Shown here: piece after piece, positions 16,714 to 25,225 of the stretch
How positions within the stretch are numbered: position 1 is the first letter of the stretch
How the letters are laid out: every line of letters starts with the position of its first letter
Virus record (IMG/VR): IMGVR_UViG_3300042484_002041
Span: 1-64,000 of that record
DNA: 64,000 nt
DNA from: a virus
Reading direction: 5' to 3' (one strand)
Position numbers and translations under genes: made by a program
The notes under the pieces: generated by a model
Told to the model about the DNA's origin: nothing
The model's input: the letters and a program-made list of their open reading frames with translations, nothing else
Database searches by the model: none

Positions 16714-18231
16714 ATGATTGAACAAGACGACCTAACTGCCAAGCAGAATGACTATGCTATTTTTCTGCCAGCTATTTCCAGTTTTTATGGCAGCTATATT
16801 GGCAAACAACGTGCCGGCACGTATGTAGAGCAGAGTCGCATGCCCGCGGGAATTCCCGAGATGGAACAACTGAACTGGTTGAATCCACAAAAGGGGCTGT
16901 TTCCGTACCGCTGGAGTCTTTACAGCGCAGGGCACGCCAATCTTGACATGACCAAGCCCAGTGCCAAGGAAGACATGGTACGGGATCGAGACCCCAATAG
17001 CTTCATGCTGTTGGACTCGGGCGGGTTCCAGATTGCCAAAGGAGTGTGGCCTGGACAATGGGCTGATCCCGCGGACTTGAATGCAGAGAAGAAACGCAGA
17101 CAAGTGCTAGAGTGGCAATGTCAAATCGCCGACTACGCAATGACCATGGATATCCCCACCTGGACCTACTTGGACAAGGAAGCATCTGTGCTGTGCGGGA
17201 TTCACAGTTATGATGATGCAGTCAACGCTTCTAAGTACAATAACGAGTACTGGATGGCAAATCGTTATGGCAAAACCAAGATTCTAAACGTGTTGCAGGG
17301 TAGCAATCACAGCGAAGCTGATCATTGGTATGACATGATGAAGGGCTATTCTGATCCAGGCCTGCACCAAAATGCCTTTAATGGTTGGGCCATGGGAGGG
17401 CAAAACATGTGTGATGCGCACCTGGTGCTTAAACGCTTAGTGCACTTGATACATGATGGATTGTTAGAAAAAGGACAACATGACTGGATGCATTTCTTGG
17501 GAACATCGAAACTGGAATGGGCAGTATTACTCACAGCCATTCAGCGTTCGATTCGGTACTATCACAATCCCGACTTCACAATTAGTTTCGACTGTGCGTC
17601 ACCCTTCTTGGCCACAGCCAACGGGCAATTATACCATAACATCACCACAGAGAACAGGGGCAAATGGTCTTACAACATGAGTCCCACGGTGGACGATAAA
17701 AAATACTCTACTGATTCCCGTATGTTTGGTGATACAGTTCGGCAGGATGGAATCCATCCTAGATTCGAAGACAGTCCCATTACCAGTAGGTTAAAAATTA
17801 GTGATGTTTGCTGTTACCAGCCCGGCGACCTAAATAAGATTGGTAAGGAAGGCCGCACATCTTGGGATAGTTTCAGCTACGCCTTGCTCATGGGACATAA
17901 TGTTTGGATGCATTTAGAATCAGTACAACGGGCAAATCGAATGTGTGATTCGGGTGTTTACCCAGATATGATGGTACATCCAATTTCTGAAGCATTCAAT
18001 GTTACTAACCTAATTGATAGAATATTTTCTGCCCGTGATCGCCAAAAGAGCTTGGAAATTATTGACGGACATGCTAAAGTATGGGAACGGGTGGTAGGAA
18101 CTCGTGGGTACACAGGAAAACGAGCAGTCAACGCTCATACTCAGTATAACAATTTATTCAGCGTAGTCGAGGAAGAAGCTACAGATGAACTAGATCAATC
18201 TCGACTTGATCAACTTGAGGATAGTGTATAA
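16714..18231 (+). CDS. dpdA: DpdA-like TGT-fold enzyme for 7-deazaguanine DNA modification
   Basis: The 505-residue protein has the tRNA-guanine transglycosylase hallmark LDSGGFQ at about residues 99-105, then TMDIPTW near 146 and GWAMGGQ near 224, where TGT enzymes bind substrate and carry the nucleophilic aspartate. It is longer than bacterial Tgt (about 375), as in phage DpdA proteins, which exchange guanine in DNA for a 7-deazaguanine base. FolE, QueD and QueE, which make the precursor, are encoded downstream. This would protect the phage DNA from restriction. A tRNA target is less likely given that context. Confidence 0.8.
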   Translation: MIEQDDLTAKQNDYAIFLPAISSFYGSYIGKQRAGTYVEQSRMPAGIPEMEQLNWLNPQKGLFPYRWSLYSAGHANLDMTKPSAKEDMVRDRDPNSFMLLDSGGFQIAKGVWPGQWADPADLNAEKKRRQVLEWQCQIADYAMTMDIPTWTYLDKEASVLCGIHSYDDAVNASKYNNEYWMANRYGKTKILNVLQGSNHSEADHWYDMMKGYSDPGLHQNAFNGWAMGGQNMCDAHLVLKRLVHLIHDGLLEKGQHDWMHFLGTSKLEWAVLLTAIQRSIRYYHNPDFTISFDCASPFLATANGQLYHNITTENRGKWSYNMSPTVDDKKYSTDSRMFGDTVRQDGIHPRFEDSPITSRLKISDVCCYQPGDLNKIGKEGRTSWDSFSYALLMGHNVWMHLESVQRANRMCDSGVYPDMMVHPISEAFNVTNLIDRIFSARDRQKSLEIIDGHAKVWERVVGTRGYTGKRAVNAHTQYNNLFSVVEEEATDELDQSRLDQLEDSV

Positions 18232-18443
18232 TGTATGAAACTAGAATTCGACACTTAGAAAACGTGCATGCCGATCTAGATAATCGGGTCGACACCATGG
18301 AGAAAAACAACGTGTTTGAAGACCATCAGATATCAGAACTTAAGAAACGGCGACTTGCTGTGCTAGACGAACTACGATTTCTGCGGCGTCAACAACACGA
18401 ACATAACCAGCGAGTAGATCTTGACTCGGAGGACCGGCAATGA
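18231..18443 (+). CDS. Small coiled-coil protein, YdcH/DUF465-like
   Basis: The 70-residue, highly charged, helical protein has ISELKKRRLAVLDELRFLRR near its centre. This is similar to the LKKxKLxLKDEI pattern of the YdcH/DUF465 family of small bacterial proteins of unknown function. The start overlaps the dpdA stop (TAATG) and the end overlaps the next gene, so it is cotranslated with the DNA-modification genes. Confidence 0.6.
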   Translation: MYETRIRHLENVHADLDNRVDTMEKNNVFEDHQISELKKRRLAVLDELRFLRRQQHEHNQRVDLDSEDRQ

Positions 18444-18955
18444 ATCGAGAAGGACACGAGGACATCAAGTTCTTTACTGGCATTGAAGTTGAAAATACTC
18501 CACAACGAGGCAAGAATACCTTGTTTGTTGTGGGAGTACAACCTGTGGATGACATTGCTGCTCAACTCAGCGCCGGCAATGCTATTCAACATATCTATTT
18601 TGGAGCCAATCAAAGCTTTCCTAAGCTAGCAATCAATGATGCGGAAAACTGGGAACAATGGGAAGAGATGATTAGTTTCTTCTTGGAGCTTGAGTACACC
18701 TGTACACTTGATATTGATGTAAACTGTGTAGAAGGATTGCTTGAAAGCGGCCTAACCGAAAATCATAAATTTATCCCCATGATATCTGTTAAAATCCCCT
18801 ACATCCAGCAACTGGGATACAATGCAACCGTAAAGATTGATGATTATGACTTCGATGCCACCAACCCCGGGGTATGGTGTCACAGTGTACATGATCTCAT
18901 GGCACGGGATTGTTTCACAGACTGGGATGAATATACAAAGGACAAAACACTATGA
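18440..18955 (+). CDS. Conserved hypothetical protein of the dpdA cluster
   Basis: The 171-residue protein begins with a conserved-looking segment (FFTGIEVENTPQRGKNTLFVVG) at residues ~11-32. It has no cysteine cluster, so it is not a radical SAM enzyme. It lies between dpdA and a T-fold-like gene, with four-base overlaps at both ends. The position suggests a role in making or handling the modified base. I recognise the opening from proteins near 7-deazaguanine genes in other phages but know no function. Confidence 0.6.
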   Translation: MNREGHEDIKFFTGIEVENTPQRGKNTLFVVGVQPVDDIAAQLSAGNAIQHIYFGANQSFPKLAINDAENWEQWEEMISFFLELEYTCTLDIDVNCVEGLLESGLTENHKFIPMISVKIPYIQQLGYNATVKIDDYDFDATNPGVWCHSVHDLMARDCFTDWDEYTKDKTL

Positions 18956-19395
18956 GCCAAGACCAAAGAGACTCCACTGAACGTATTCGTAAAGCTGCAT
19001 CCAGGATGATCTGGGTTACCTTTCAAAAAGAAGGTATCCACAAGTATCCGGCAGCATTGACTGACCCGGCGCTGGCCACCGGGAATGAATATGATGTAAG
19101 TTTTCTGGGCCACCCGCATCGTCATATCTTTCACTTCCGCGTTTGGATTGATGTGTTCCATGATGACCGGGATATTGAGTTTATTCAGTTCAAAAGATGG
19201 TTGGAAAATCTCTACAAAGATGCTATACTAGCGTTGGACTATAAAAGTTGCGAGATGATTGCAGATGACCTATATACTCATATCAGTTTCCGACATCCTA
19301 AACGTGCAGTATGGATTGAGGTATCCGAAGACGGTGAGAACGGATGCCTTATACGTTACGAAACTCACCAACCTCCTAACCGCTTGAAAATTTAA
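18952..19395 (+). CDS. Possible T-fold protein of the 7-deazaguanine cluster
   Basis: The 147-residue protein has a histidine-rich strand LGHPHRHIFHFRVWIDV at about residues 50-66, then RDIEFIQFKRWLENLY and a C-terminal VEVSEDGENGC-like segment. The His-rich strand followed by a helix and a Glu-rich strand resembles the tunnelling fold of QueD, PTPS and QueF, but the exact metal motif is not there. It could be a tailoring enzyme acting on the deazaguanine precursor. That reading rests on layout and position only. Confidence 0.5.
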   Translation: MSQDQRDSTERIRKAASRMIWVTFQKEGIHKYPAALTDPALATGNEYDVSFLGHPHRHIFHFRVWIDVFHDDRDIEFIQFKRWLENLYKDAILALDYKSCEMIADDLYTHISFRHPKRAVWIEVSEDGENGCLIRYETHQPPNRLKI

Positions 19396-19403
19396 TTAAA
19401 ATT

Positions 19404-19646
19404 ATGGCTAAAACTGTTTTTGAACCCAACCCCCGCGTCCACCAAATCTTTGATGATTTGGATCAGTACTTGGAATTCTGCCAAGACTTTGGATACATGT
19501 ACGACGAATCCGATCTTTACAATTGGAAGAGCTACGCTTATCAACAATTCACCAAGAACCAGCAGAACAAAGCTGCCAAGGACATGTGGGTGATTGACGG
19601 CCGCAAGCCCGAAGATCGTGTGTTTAGGAAGTACGCCAGTGCGTAA
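19404..19646 (+). CDS. Conserved small phage protein (NPRVHQIFDDL family)
   Basis: The 80-residue protein contains NPRVHQIFDDLDQYLEFCQ and a C-terminal KDMWVIDGRKPEDR. I recognise this arrangement from uncharacterised genes beside glycosyltransferase genes in T4-like phages. Its stop codon lies just after the GTG start of the next gene. Role unknown. Confidence 0.65.
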   Translation: MAKTVFEPNPRVHQIFDDLDQYLEFCQDFGYMYDESDLYNWKSYAYQQFTKNQQNKAAKDMWVIDGRKPEDRVFRKYASA

Positions 19647-20844
19647 GTTGTTTTACATGGGCCTGGAGGCTTACGAGGCTCGATACACACTTCAACTCAC
19701 AGAGTGGAATCGGCGAGTGTTTGATCGCCGTGGACTTGATGTTGTGTACGTGCCTGGATCGGTGATTGACAACACCAAAAGCATCAGTGTAGGCCAGGTG
19801 CTGGATGCACACGGTCGCAGCTATTTCTCATTAAGCCAGATGATGAACTTGGTGCAAATGATGCGCAGTGGTGATGTCACAAACGAAGATGTCATCTACT
19901 TTGAAGACATGTTTCAACCCGGTATCGAAAGCTTGCCCTACATCCTGGATCAAGTTCCGCTCGACATGCGTCCTCGCATTTATGTGCGATGTCTTGCACA
20001 AGCTATTGACCCCGATGATTTTGTTCATGTGTGGGGCATGGCTGGCTGGATGAGCACGTATGAAAAGATGGTTAATGAATTTGTAACCGGTGTGCTTGCT
20101 ACCAACGAGGAAATGGTCGCTCACATGCGTATTGCTGGGTGGAAGGCTCCGATCTACAACATCAGCGGCCTGGCGTTTGGCAAGGAAGAAGTGCTAGAGC
20201 GCATTGGTGGTGCCGAGAATATTGCTCCGTTCAAGTCGAGAGATCTTCGTGTTGGATTTGCTGCACGGTTTGACCAAGAGAAACAACCAGACTTCTTTAT
20301 GGATCTGGCTCAAGAGTATCAATTGGCATACCCGCAAGTCAAGTTTGCTGTTTTTTCAGGTGGGCCGCTGCGCAGCAACAATCCTCGATACATCACCCGT
20401 GCCAGGGCCATGCAGGAACAAGGGCTGCTTGAGATTCACGAGAACCTCGGCAAGAATGATTATTATGCACTGCTGAATAATACTCGAGTACTGTTTAATT
20501 GTGCCTTGCAAGACTGGGTTAGCAACACTGTAAGCGAAGCAGACACTGTAGGATGCAATGTACTGTATCCGGCTTATCGCAGTTTCCCGGAAACGTTTGC
20601 AAACGACCCGGACCGTTTGTATGTGCCGTGGAGTGAGGACGATGCTTTCAACAAGCTTACTAGCCTGCTGCAAAAACCACATCACAACATGGGCCTGATC
20701 TCTGATTGGAACAATGGCACAGTGGATCGCATTGTGGACATCCTTGAGGATAAAGGCCGGGGTGAACAGTGGCGTCGCGTCGGTCCCAGGTATCGGGATC
20801 ATGTTGCGCATGCCAAATATCCTGTGGTCAAGATCGAAGCATGA
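19639..20844 (+). CDS. GT-B-type glycosyltransferase
   Basis: I choose the GTG at 19639 because AGGAAG lies seven bases upstream and it overlaps the previous stop; a later ATG at 19657 is the alternative. The product has about 401 residues. Near residue 200 it has LRVGFAARFDQEKQPDFFM, the start of a GT4-like donor domain, and later LNNTRVLFNCALQDWVSNTVSEA, where GT4 enzymes carry their conserved glutamate. It likely transfers a sugar to DNA, glycan or protein. The neighbouring genes favour modified bases or surface glycans. Confidence 0.75.
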   Translation: MRKLFYMGLEAYEARYTLQLTEWNRRVFDRRGLDVVYVPGSVIDNTKSISVGQVLDAHGRSYFSLSQMMNLVQMMRSGDVTNEDVIYFEDMFQPGIESLPYILDQVPLDMRPRIYVRCLAQAIDPDDFVHVWGMAGWMSTYEKMVNEFVTGVLATNEEMVAHMRIAGWKAPIYNISGLAFGKEEVLERIGGAENIAPFKSRDLRVGFAARFDQEKQPDFFMDLAQEYQLAYPQVKFAVFSGGPLRSNNPRYITRARAMQEQGLLEIHENLGKNDYYALLNNTRVLFNCALQDWVSNTVSEADTVGCNVLYPAYRSFPETFANDPDRLYVPWSEDDAFNKLTSLLQKPHHNMGLISDWNNGTVDRIVDILEDKGRGEQWRRVGPRYRDHVAHAKYPVVKIEA

Positions 20845-21545
20845 AAAATTTTCAAGCCGATCAATTTAAGCAAGAGGTTAATCAGTTACAATACGATGTT
20901 GCCTTAAAGGAATTGTTTGGTAATGATCTTATATTAACTTATGGAATTGGATCGAAGATAATCGGGCCAAGGACAAACACCCCGCGTGAACAATTGATGT
21001 TAAGAAAATTTAGTATGGTACCATTATGGTACCTACGATTCCTTGTTGATGCGGGTCCATCTCGAATAGTTGATATCGGATGTGGTGCGAACTTTTTTAA
21101 ACCAGTGCTTGCAAAATTGTATGGAATCCAAGTGCATGGCATTGATCCAGTTCCTGATAATAAAGCTGCTGATGAGAATAATTATTTTGATTCGGACTTT
21201 AGTAAAGTGCACACAGATGCATATGAGAGTGTGTTTTCGATTGATGCCTTGCACTTTGTGCCCCTAAACGAGTTGACAACTGTGATCAAGGAATTCTATA
21301 ATATTGTTGCGCCCGGGGGACGTGGGTTTTTAGCGTTAAATTCTGCTCGTATGATTGAACTTACCGAACATGAGTGGCTGTTACGCAATTTTAATAGCAT
21401 TGATCCTGATCCGTTGCAAATTCAAGAGTATGTACGTAGTCAATTGTCTACACTTGACATTGATTTTTTAGTAATTGATTTACTGATTGACAAGGTCAGA
21501 GACGAGTACATGGACGGAAATATTAGAATGGTATTTAAAAAATGA
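20841..21545 (+). CDS. Class I SAM-dependent methyltransferase
   Basis: The ATG at 20841 overlaps the glycosyltransferase stop (ATGA), giving 234 residues. The glycine-rich motif I is RIVDIGCGANFFKP near residue 74, motif II is VHGIDPVP near 99, and a post-motif VAPGGRGFLALNSAR is near residue 155, so the SAM site looks intact. Its position between a glycosyltransferase and GalE suggests methylation of a sugar or its precursor. It is more AT-rich than its neighbours. Confidence 0.75.
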   Translation: MKNFQADQFKQEVNQLQYDVALKELFGNDLILTYGIGSKIIGPRTNTPREQLMLRKFSMVPLWYLRFLVDAGPSRIVDIGCGANFFKPVLAKLYGIQVHGIDPVPDNKAADENNYFDSDFSKVHTDAYESVFSIDALHFVPLNELTTVIKEFYNIVAPGGRGFLALNSARMIELTEHEWLLRNFNSIDPDPLQIQEYVRSQLSTLDIDFLVIDLLIDKVRDEYMDGNIRMVFKK

Positions 21546-22489
21546 ATATAGTAGTTACCGGGGCCGCAGGATACATTGGCGGTGAAATCGCTCTGCGGTT
21601 GAAAGACGCAGGACACACTGTGGTCGGCATTGATCGTCGGCCCTTGCCCGGGTATTTTGACAAAGATGTAATGAGTTTCCTACAGGCCGACTTCGATAGT
21701 GATGTTGCTAAACAACAGTTACTCGAGGCGAGGCCAGATGCTATCATACATTGTGCCGGCACAAGCTTGGTCGGCCCAAGCTTGTCAACTCCGTGCGAGT
21801 ACTATAACAACAATGTAGTCAAGACCATACATCTGTTGGACTTTATGTTGCAAGCAATACCAAAAACTAAGTTTATCTTTAGTTCATCGGCAGCAGTATA
21901 CGGGACACCGATCATGAATCCGTGTCACGAAGTTGATCCACGTGAACCAATTAGTCCATATGGTGAGAGCAAACTCATGGTCGAACAGGTATTAGAAAGT
22001 TATCACAAGGCATACGGTCTCGACTATGTTGCTTTTCGCTACTTCAATGCCTGCGGCGCAGACATGAGTGGTCGTCACGGACAAGAACCCGGGGCCACTC
22101 ATATTATTGCAAGGGTGCTTGAAAGCATTCGAGACAACAAGCCATTTATTTTAAATGGTACAGACTATTCCACAGATGATGGTAGTTGTGTAAGAGATTA
22201 TGTTCATGTGCAAGACATTGCCGATGCGCATGTGAGTGCAGTTTATGACGACATGCCGTCTGGCGTATATAATCTTGGCACAAGCAAGGGTACTAGCAAT
22301 TTAGAAATTATTAATGCAGCTGAACGCATTACTGGAAAAAAATTACAGGTGTCCACGGGCCCGCGCAGATCCGGAGATCCAGATGTACTTACTGCTAGTG
22401 CAGAGAAATTTGGAAGAATCTATAAAGGCTGGCAGAAATTTACTCTTGACGATATGATTTCACACGCCTGGTCCTGGTACAATGTTTGA
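21542..22489 (+). CDS. galE: UDP-glucose 4-epimerase-like (GalE)
   Basis: The 315-residue protein has the NAD loop VTGAAGYIGGEI at the N-terminus, the catalytic S...YxxxK set (FSSSAAVYG then SPYGESK), and RYFNACGAD plus GSCVRDYVHVQDIADAH. The last two are diagnostic of the GalE branch of extended SDRs. It would interconvert UDP-glucose and UDP-galactose or related sugars. The length is close to normal (about 330). It overlaps its neighbours on both sides. Confidence 0.85.
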   Translation: MNIVVTGAAGYIGGEIALRLKDAGHTVVGIDRRPLPGYFDKDVMSFLQADFDSDVAKQQLLEARPDAIIHCAGTSLVGPSLSTPCEYYNNNVVKTIHLLDFMLQAIPKTKFIFSSSAAVYGTPIMNPCHEVDPREPISPYGESKLMVEQVLESYHKAYGLDYVAFRYFNACGADMSGRHGQEPGATHIIARVLESIRDNKPFILNGTDYSTDDGSCVRDYVHVQDIADAHVSAVYDDMPSGVYNLGTSKGTSNLEIINAAERITGKKLQVSTGPRRSGDPDVLTASAEKFGRIYKGWQKFTLDDMISHAWSWYNV

Positions 22490-23060
22490 CAGTCTGTTCC
22501 GTTTTGAACATGAACTAGCCGAGTACACAGGTGCACCTTATGTAGTGGTAACTGACGGGTGCACCCACGCCATTGAGCTAGCTATGAGATGGTATCAGGT
22601 CAGGCAGTGTGAATTCACTGCCCGAACCTATATTAGTGTACCACAATGCCTGACTAACTCGGGGATTGAATATACCCTAACTGATGAAGCGTGGCAGGGC
22701 GAATACCAATTCCATGGTACAAACATCTGGGATTCGGCCCGTCGGCTTGAACCCGGAATGTACCGCACGGGTCAAGTGCAATGTTTGAGCTTTGGGCACA
22801 GCAAGCCCATGAATATTGGTAAATGCGGAGCTATCTTGCTTGACGACAAGCCAGCATACTCCCAGTTGAGTCGTATGCGCAGCGATGGTCGAGATCTTAA
22901 AATTCATCCTTGGCAAGCCCAAATAACATTCGGCCCCGGGTGGCACTATTGCCCGACCCTAGAAGATTGTGAGCGGGGGAGTAAGTTACTGCCAACCATT
23001 CAGCCACAATCTCAGCAAGCGGGTTATCCGGACTTGCGGCAAATTAATTTTGTTAGTTGA
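22482..23060 (+). CDS. Short DegT/DnrJ/EryC1-like aminotransferase homologue
   Basis: At 192 residues this is about half the usual size of the family. It retains VVTDGCTHAIELAM (phosphate-binding helix) at residues ~21-34 and SFGHSKPMNIGKCGAI near 105-120, where the lysine would carry PLP. The C-terminal domain is missing, although the stop is natural and a strong promoter follows. It may be a minimal PLP enzyme, a regulatory subunit or a decayed copy. It overlaps galE by eight bases, supporting a sugar-amination role. Confidence 0.65.
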   Translation: MFDSLFRFEHELAEYTGAPYVVVTDGCTHAIELAMRWYQVRQCEFTARTYISVPQCLTNSGIEYTLTDEAWQGEYQFHGTNIWDSARRLEPGMYRTGQVQCLSFGHSKPMNIGKCGAILLDDKPAYSQLSRMRSDGRDLKIHPWQAQITFGPGWHYCPTLEDCERGSKLLPTIQPQSQQAGYPDLRQINFVS

Positions 23061-23085
23061 CAGCAATCTAAATAACCTGTATAAT
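23057..23085 (+). promoter_or_regulatory. Consensus sigma70 promoter for folE
   Basis: Perfect TTGACA and TATAAT boxes are separated by 17 bases. They overlap the end of the aminotransferase-like gene and lie 34 bases before the folE ATG. Confidence 0.85.
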
Positions 23086-23118
23086 AGATACATTCCTACC
23101 CTTAACCAACAAACATAT

Positions 23119-23814
23119 ATGACCCAACTAGAACGCAATCTATCCCAAGTAATTCGAGACCGCATCAACGCAGCCGGCGCCCGTTTTCACAGCAATGACA
23201 ACATTGCCGAGTTTGTTCACGAAGGTGAACTTGAAGGCCTTGTTGATGAAGTTGCTGCAAAAATGCAAGGTGTTCTTGACTCACTGGTGATTGACACTGA
23301 AAACGATCACAACACACACGACACTGCCAGGCGTGTGGCCAAGATGTTTGTGAAGGAAACGTTTAGCGGTCGCTATCGTCCAGTGCCCAAGATCACTGCT
23401 TTCCCTAACATGGGCTATAAGAGCTTGTACACCACAGGGCCTATTTCTATTCGCAGCACTTGTGCTCACCACTTTCAAAACATTGTGGGTAGCTGCTGGG
23501 TCGGGATTGTGCCCGACACCGAAGTGATTGGGTTGAGCAAGTTCAACCGTTTGGTACATCATATTTGTGAACGTCCTCAAATTCAAGAGGAGATGACCAC
23601 ACAAATTGCCGATGCATTAAAACAATACGCCAAGACTGATAACATTGCTATTGTGGTCAAAGCAGAACATTTTTGTATGACACAGCGCGGCGTGCGGGAA
23701 CACTCAAGTGATATGACCACAGCAATCATGATGGGTGCATTTGAGAAGGATCCTGCATTGAAGAAAGAATTTTACGACATCTGCTTGAGCATGAAAGGCC
23801 ACAGCGGTAACTAA
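23119..23814 (+). CDS. folE: GTP cyclohydrolase I
   Basis: The ATG at 23119 follows a consensus promoter and gives 231 residues. The zinc ligands are visible in RSTCAHHFQNIVG and EHFCMTQRGVR, both standard for FolE. The enzyme converts GTP to dihydroneopterin triphosphate, the first step toward queuosine-type 7-deazaguanines and folate. With QueD and QueE nearby and DpdA upstream, its job here is most likely supply of the deazaguanine precursor. Its own promoter suggests early expression. Confidence 0.93.
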   Translation: MTQLERNLSQVIRDRINAAGARFHSNDNIAEFVHEGELEGLVDEVAAKMQGVLDSLVIDTENDHNTHDTARRVAKMFVKETFSGRYRPVPKITAFPNMGYKSLYTTGPISIRSTCAHHFQNIVGSCWVGIVPDTEVIGLSKFNRLVHHICERPQIQEEMTTQIADALKQYAKTDNIAIVVKAEHFCMTQRGVREHSSDMTTAIMMGAFEKDPALKKEFYDICLSMKGHSGN

Positions 23815-23845
23815 TCATGGAAACTGTGATTAGGCTTGAGCGGGC

Positions 23846-23874
23846 TTGTGTAATCTAGATGTAGTGTGTTTAAT
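23846..23874 (+). promoter_or_regulatory. Possible sigma70 promoter before queD
   Basis: TTGTGT and TTTAAT are spaced 17 bases apart. The sequence CTTGTGTAATCTA around the -35 recurs before the MazG-like gene at 32074. The match is moderate. Confidence 0.4.
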
Positions 23875-23899
23875 AGATAAATTAGCAGGAGAGAACAAC

Positions 23900-24382
23900 A
23901 TGGCAAAAAAATATTTTAGTACAAAAACGTACAAGCAAATTGGTCCAGTCGCATACCGGCAATGGAGAGCAGATAGCCACTGCAATCTAATTCACGGATA
24001 CGCAATGAGCTTTCACTTTGAGTTCGAATGCGACACCCTGGACGCACGTAACTGGTGTACTGACTTTGGTGGGCTCAAGCCCTTAAAGGCCGAACTTGAA
24101 AACTGGTTTGACCATACCTTGTTGGTTGCACAGGACGATCCCATGCGTGAACACTTGTTAGAACTTGGTAGACTCAAACTGGCCAAGATCACAGAAGTGG
24201 AAAAGACCGGATGTGAGGGCCTTGCTGACTTTTTATATGAGTATGTTAACACCATCTTCCTGCCAAACTGCGGCAGCGCAGAGGCTGCACGAGTCTGGTG
24301 CTGCAAGGTCGAGGTTCGTGAAACTGACAGCAACATGGCCGGTCGGCAAGGACATCGAGAAGACAACGAGTTTGTTAATTAA
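23900..24382 (+). CDS. queD: 6-carboxytetrahydropterin synthase-like (QueD)
   Basis: I choose the ATG at 23900, preceded by AGGAGAG, for a 160-residue product. The zinc/catalytic segment SHCNLIHGYAMSFHFEF is at residues ~24-40, a Phe-Asp-His segment (WFDHTLLV) is near 69, and KVEVRETDSN is near the C-terminus with the catalytic glutamate. The usual HGH zinc motif reads HGY, so the third histidine is changed, possibly replaced by the His four residues later. QueD makes 6-carboxytetrahydropterin from dihydroneopterin triphosphate, the product of the upstream FolE. Confidence 0.82.
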   Translation: MAKKYFSTKTYKQIGPVAYRQWRADSHCNLIHGYAMSFHFEFECDTLDARNWCTDFGGLKPLKAELENWFDHTLLVAQDDPMREHLLELGRLKLAKITEVEKTGCEGLADFLYEYVNTIFLPNCGSAEAARVWCCKVEVRETDSNMAGRQGHREDNEFVN

Positions 24383-24391
24383 AGCGTACAC

Positions 24392-25213
24392 ATGAGTTTG
24401 GATAACGCATTACCCGGTATCAGTATTCTATTGCCCAGCCGGGGCCGAACTGAACAGCTGAAACGCAGTGTCGAAAGCTTGATTGACCTAGCACAGGCGC
24501 CTGCAGACATCCAGTGGTGTTTTGGTTTTGATCATGACGACTCGGAAAGTTTTGTATACTTTCAATCCTATGTGCTGCCTAAGATTCAGGAGTCTGGTGC
24601 AAAGTATACCTGCCTTGGCTTTGAGCCAATGGGATATGCTCGGCTGCACGAATATGTGAACCAACTTGCGCACACCAGCACAGGCAAGTGGATGGTGTTT
24701 TGGAATGATGACGCAATAATGCGTACCGCAAATTGGGACACAACGATCAAAAGTCAAGGTGACCGTTTTTGTTTGCAAGCCTTTGAAACACATAAAAAAC
24801 ATCCTTATAGCATTTTCCCTATTGTGCCTCGCAAATGGCTTGAACTGATCGGGCACTTTAGCCAACACCAACTGAACGATGCATGGGTAAGTCAGGTAGC
24901 CTGGCTATTAGACATCATGGTTAAAATTGATGTACATGTGGACCACGAACGATACGACCTTACCGGAAAAAACAACGACGCTACCTTCAGAAAGAGAATT
25001 GTGTTTGAAGGGAAACCATCAGATCCAAGAGATTTTAATTATGTGACGCGTCGTCAACAACGGTTAACAGAAGCCCAAACAATCGGGAATTATCTCATAT
25101 CACAGGGATATGATATGAGCTATTGGACGAGTGTGGCACAAGGAAAACAACTGCCCTGGGATCGTATGATAGCTGCAGATGTGAACAAACATCTGTCGAC
25201 CCCGTCGATGTAA
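24392..25213 (+). CDS. GT-A-type glycosyltransferase
   Basis: The 273-residue protein opens with ISILLPSRGRTEQLKRSVES, the classical start of a family 2-like glycosyltransferase. It has the acidic element FWNDDAIM near residue 108, in the place of the metal-binding DxD. It probably uses a nucleotide sugar made by the adjacent genes. A 12-base gap separates it from the next gene, consistent with one operon. Confidence 0.75.
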   Translation: MSLDNALPGISILLPSRGRTEQLKRSVESLIDLAQAPADIQWCFGFDHDDSESFVYFQSYVLPKIQESGAKYTCLGFEPMGYARLHEYVNQLAHTSTGKWMVFWNDDAIMRTANWDTTIKSQGDRFCLQAFETHKKHPYSIFPIVPRKWLELIGHFSQHQLNDAWVSQVAWLLDIMVKIDVHVDHERYDLTGKNNDATFRKRIVFEGKPSDPRDFNYVTRRQQRLTEAQTIGNYLISQGYDMSYWTSVAQGKQLPWDRMIAADVNKHLSTPSM

Positions 25214-25225
25214 TATAAGTACATT

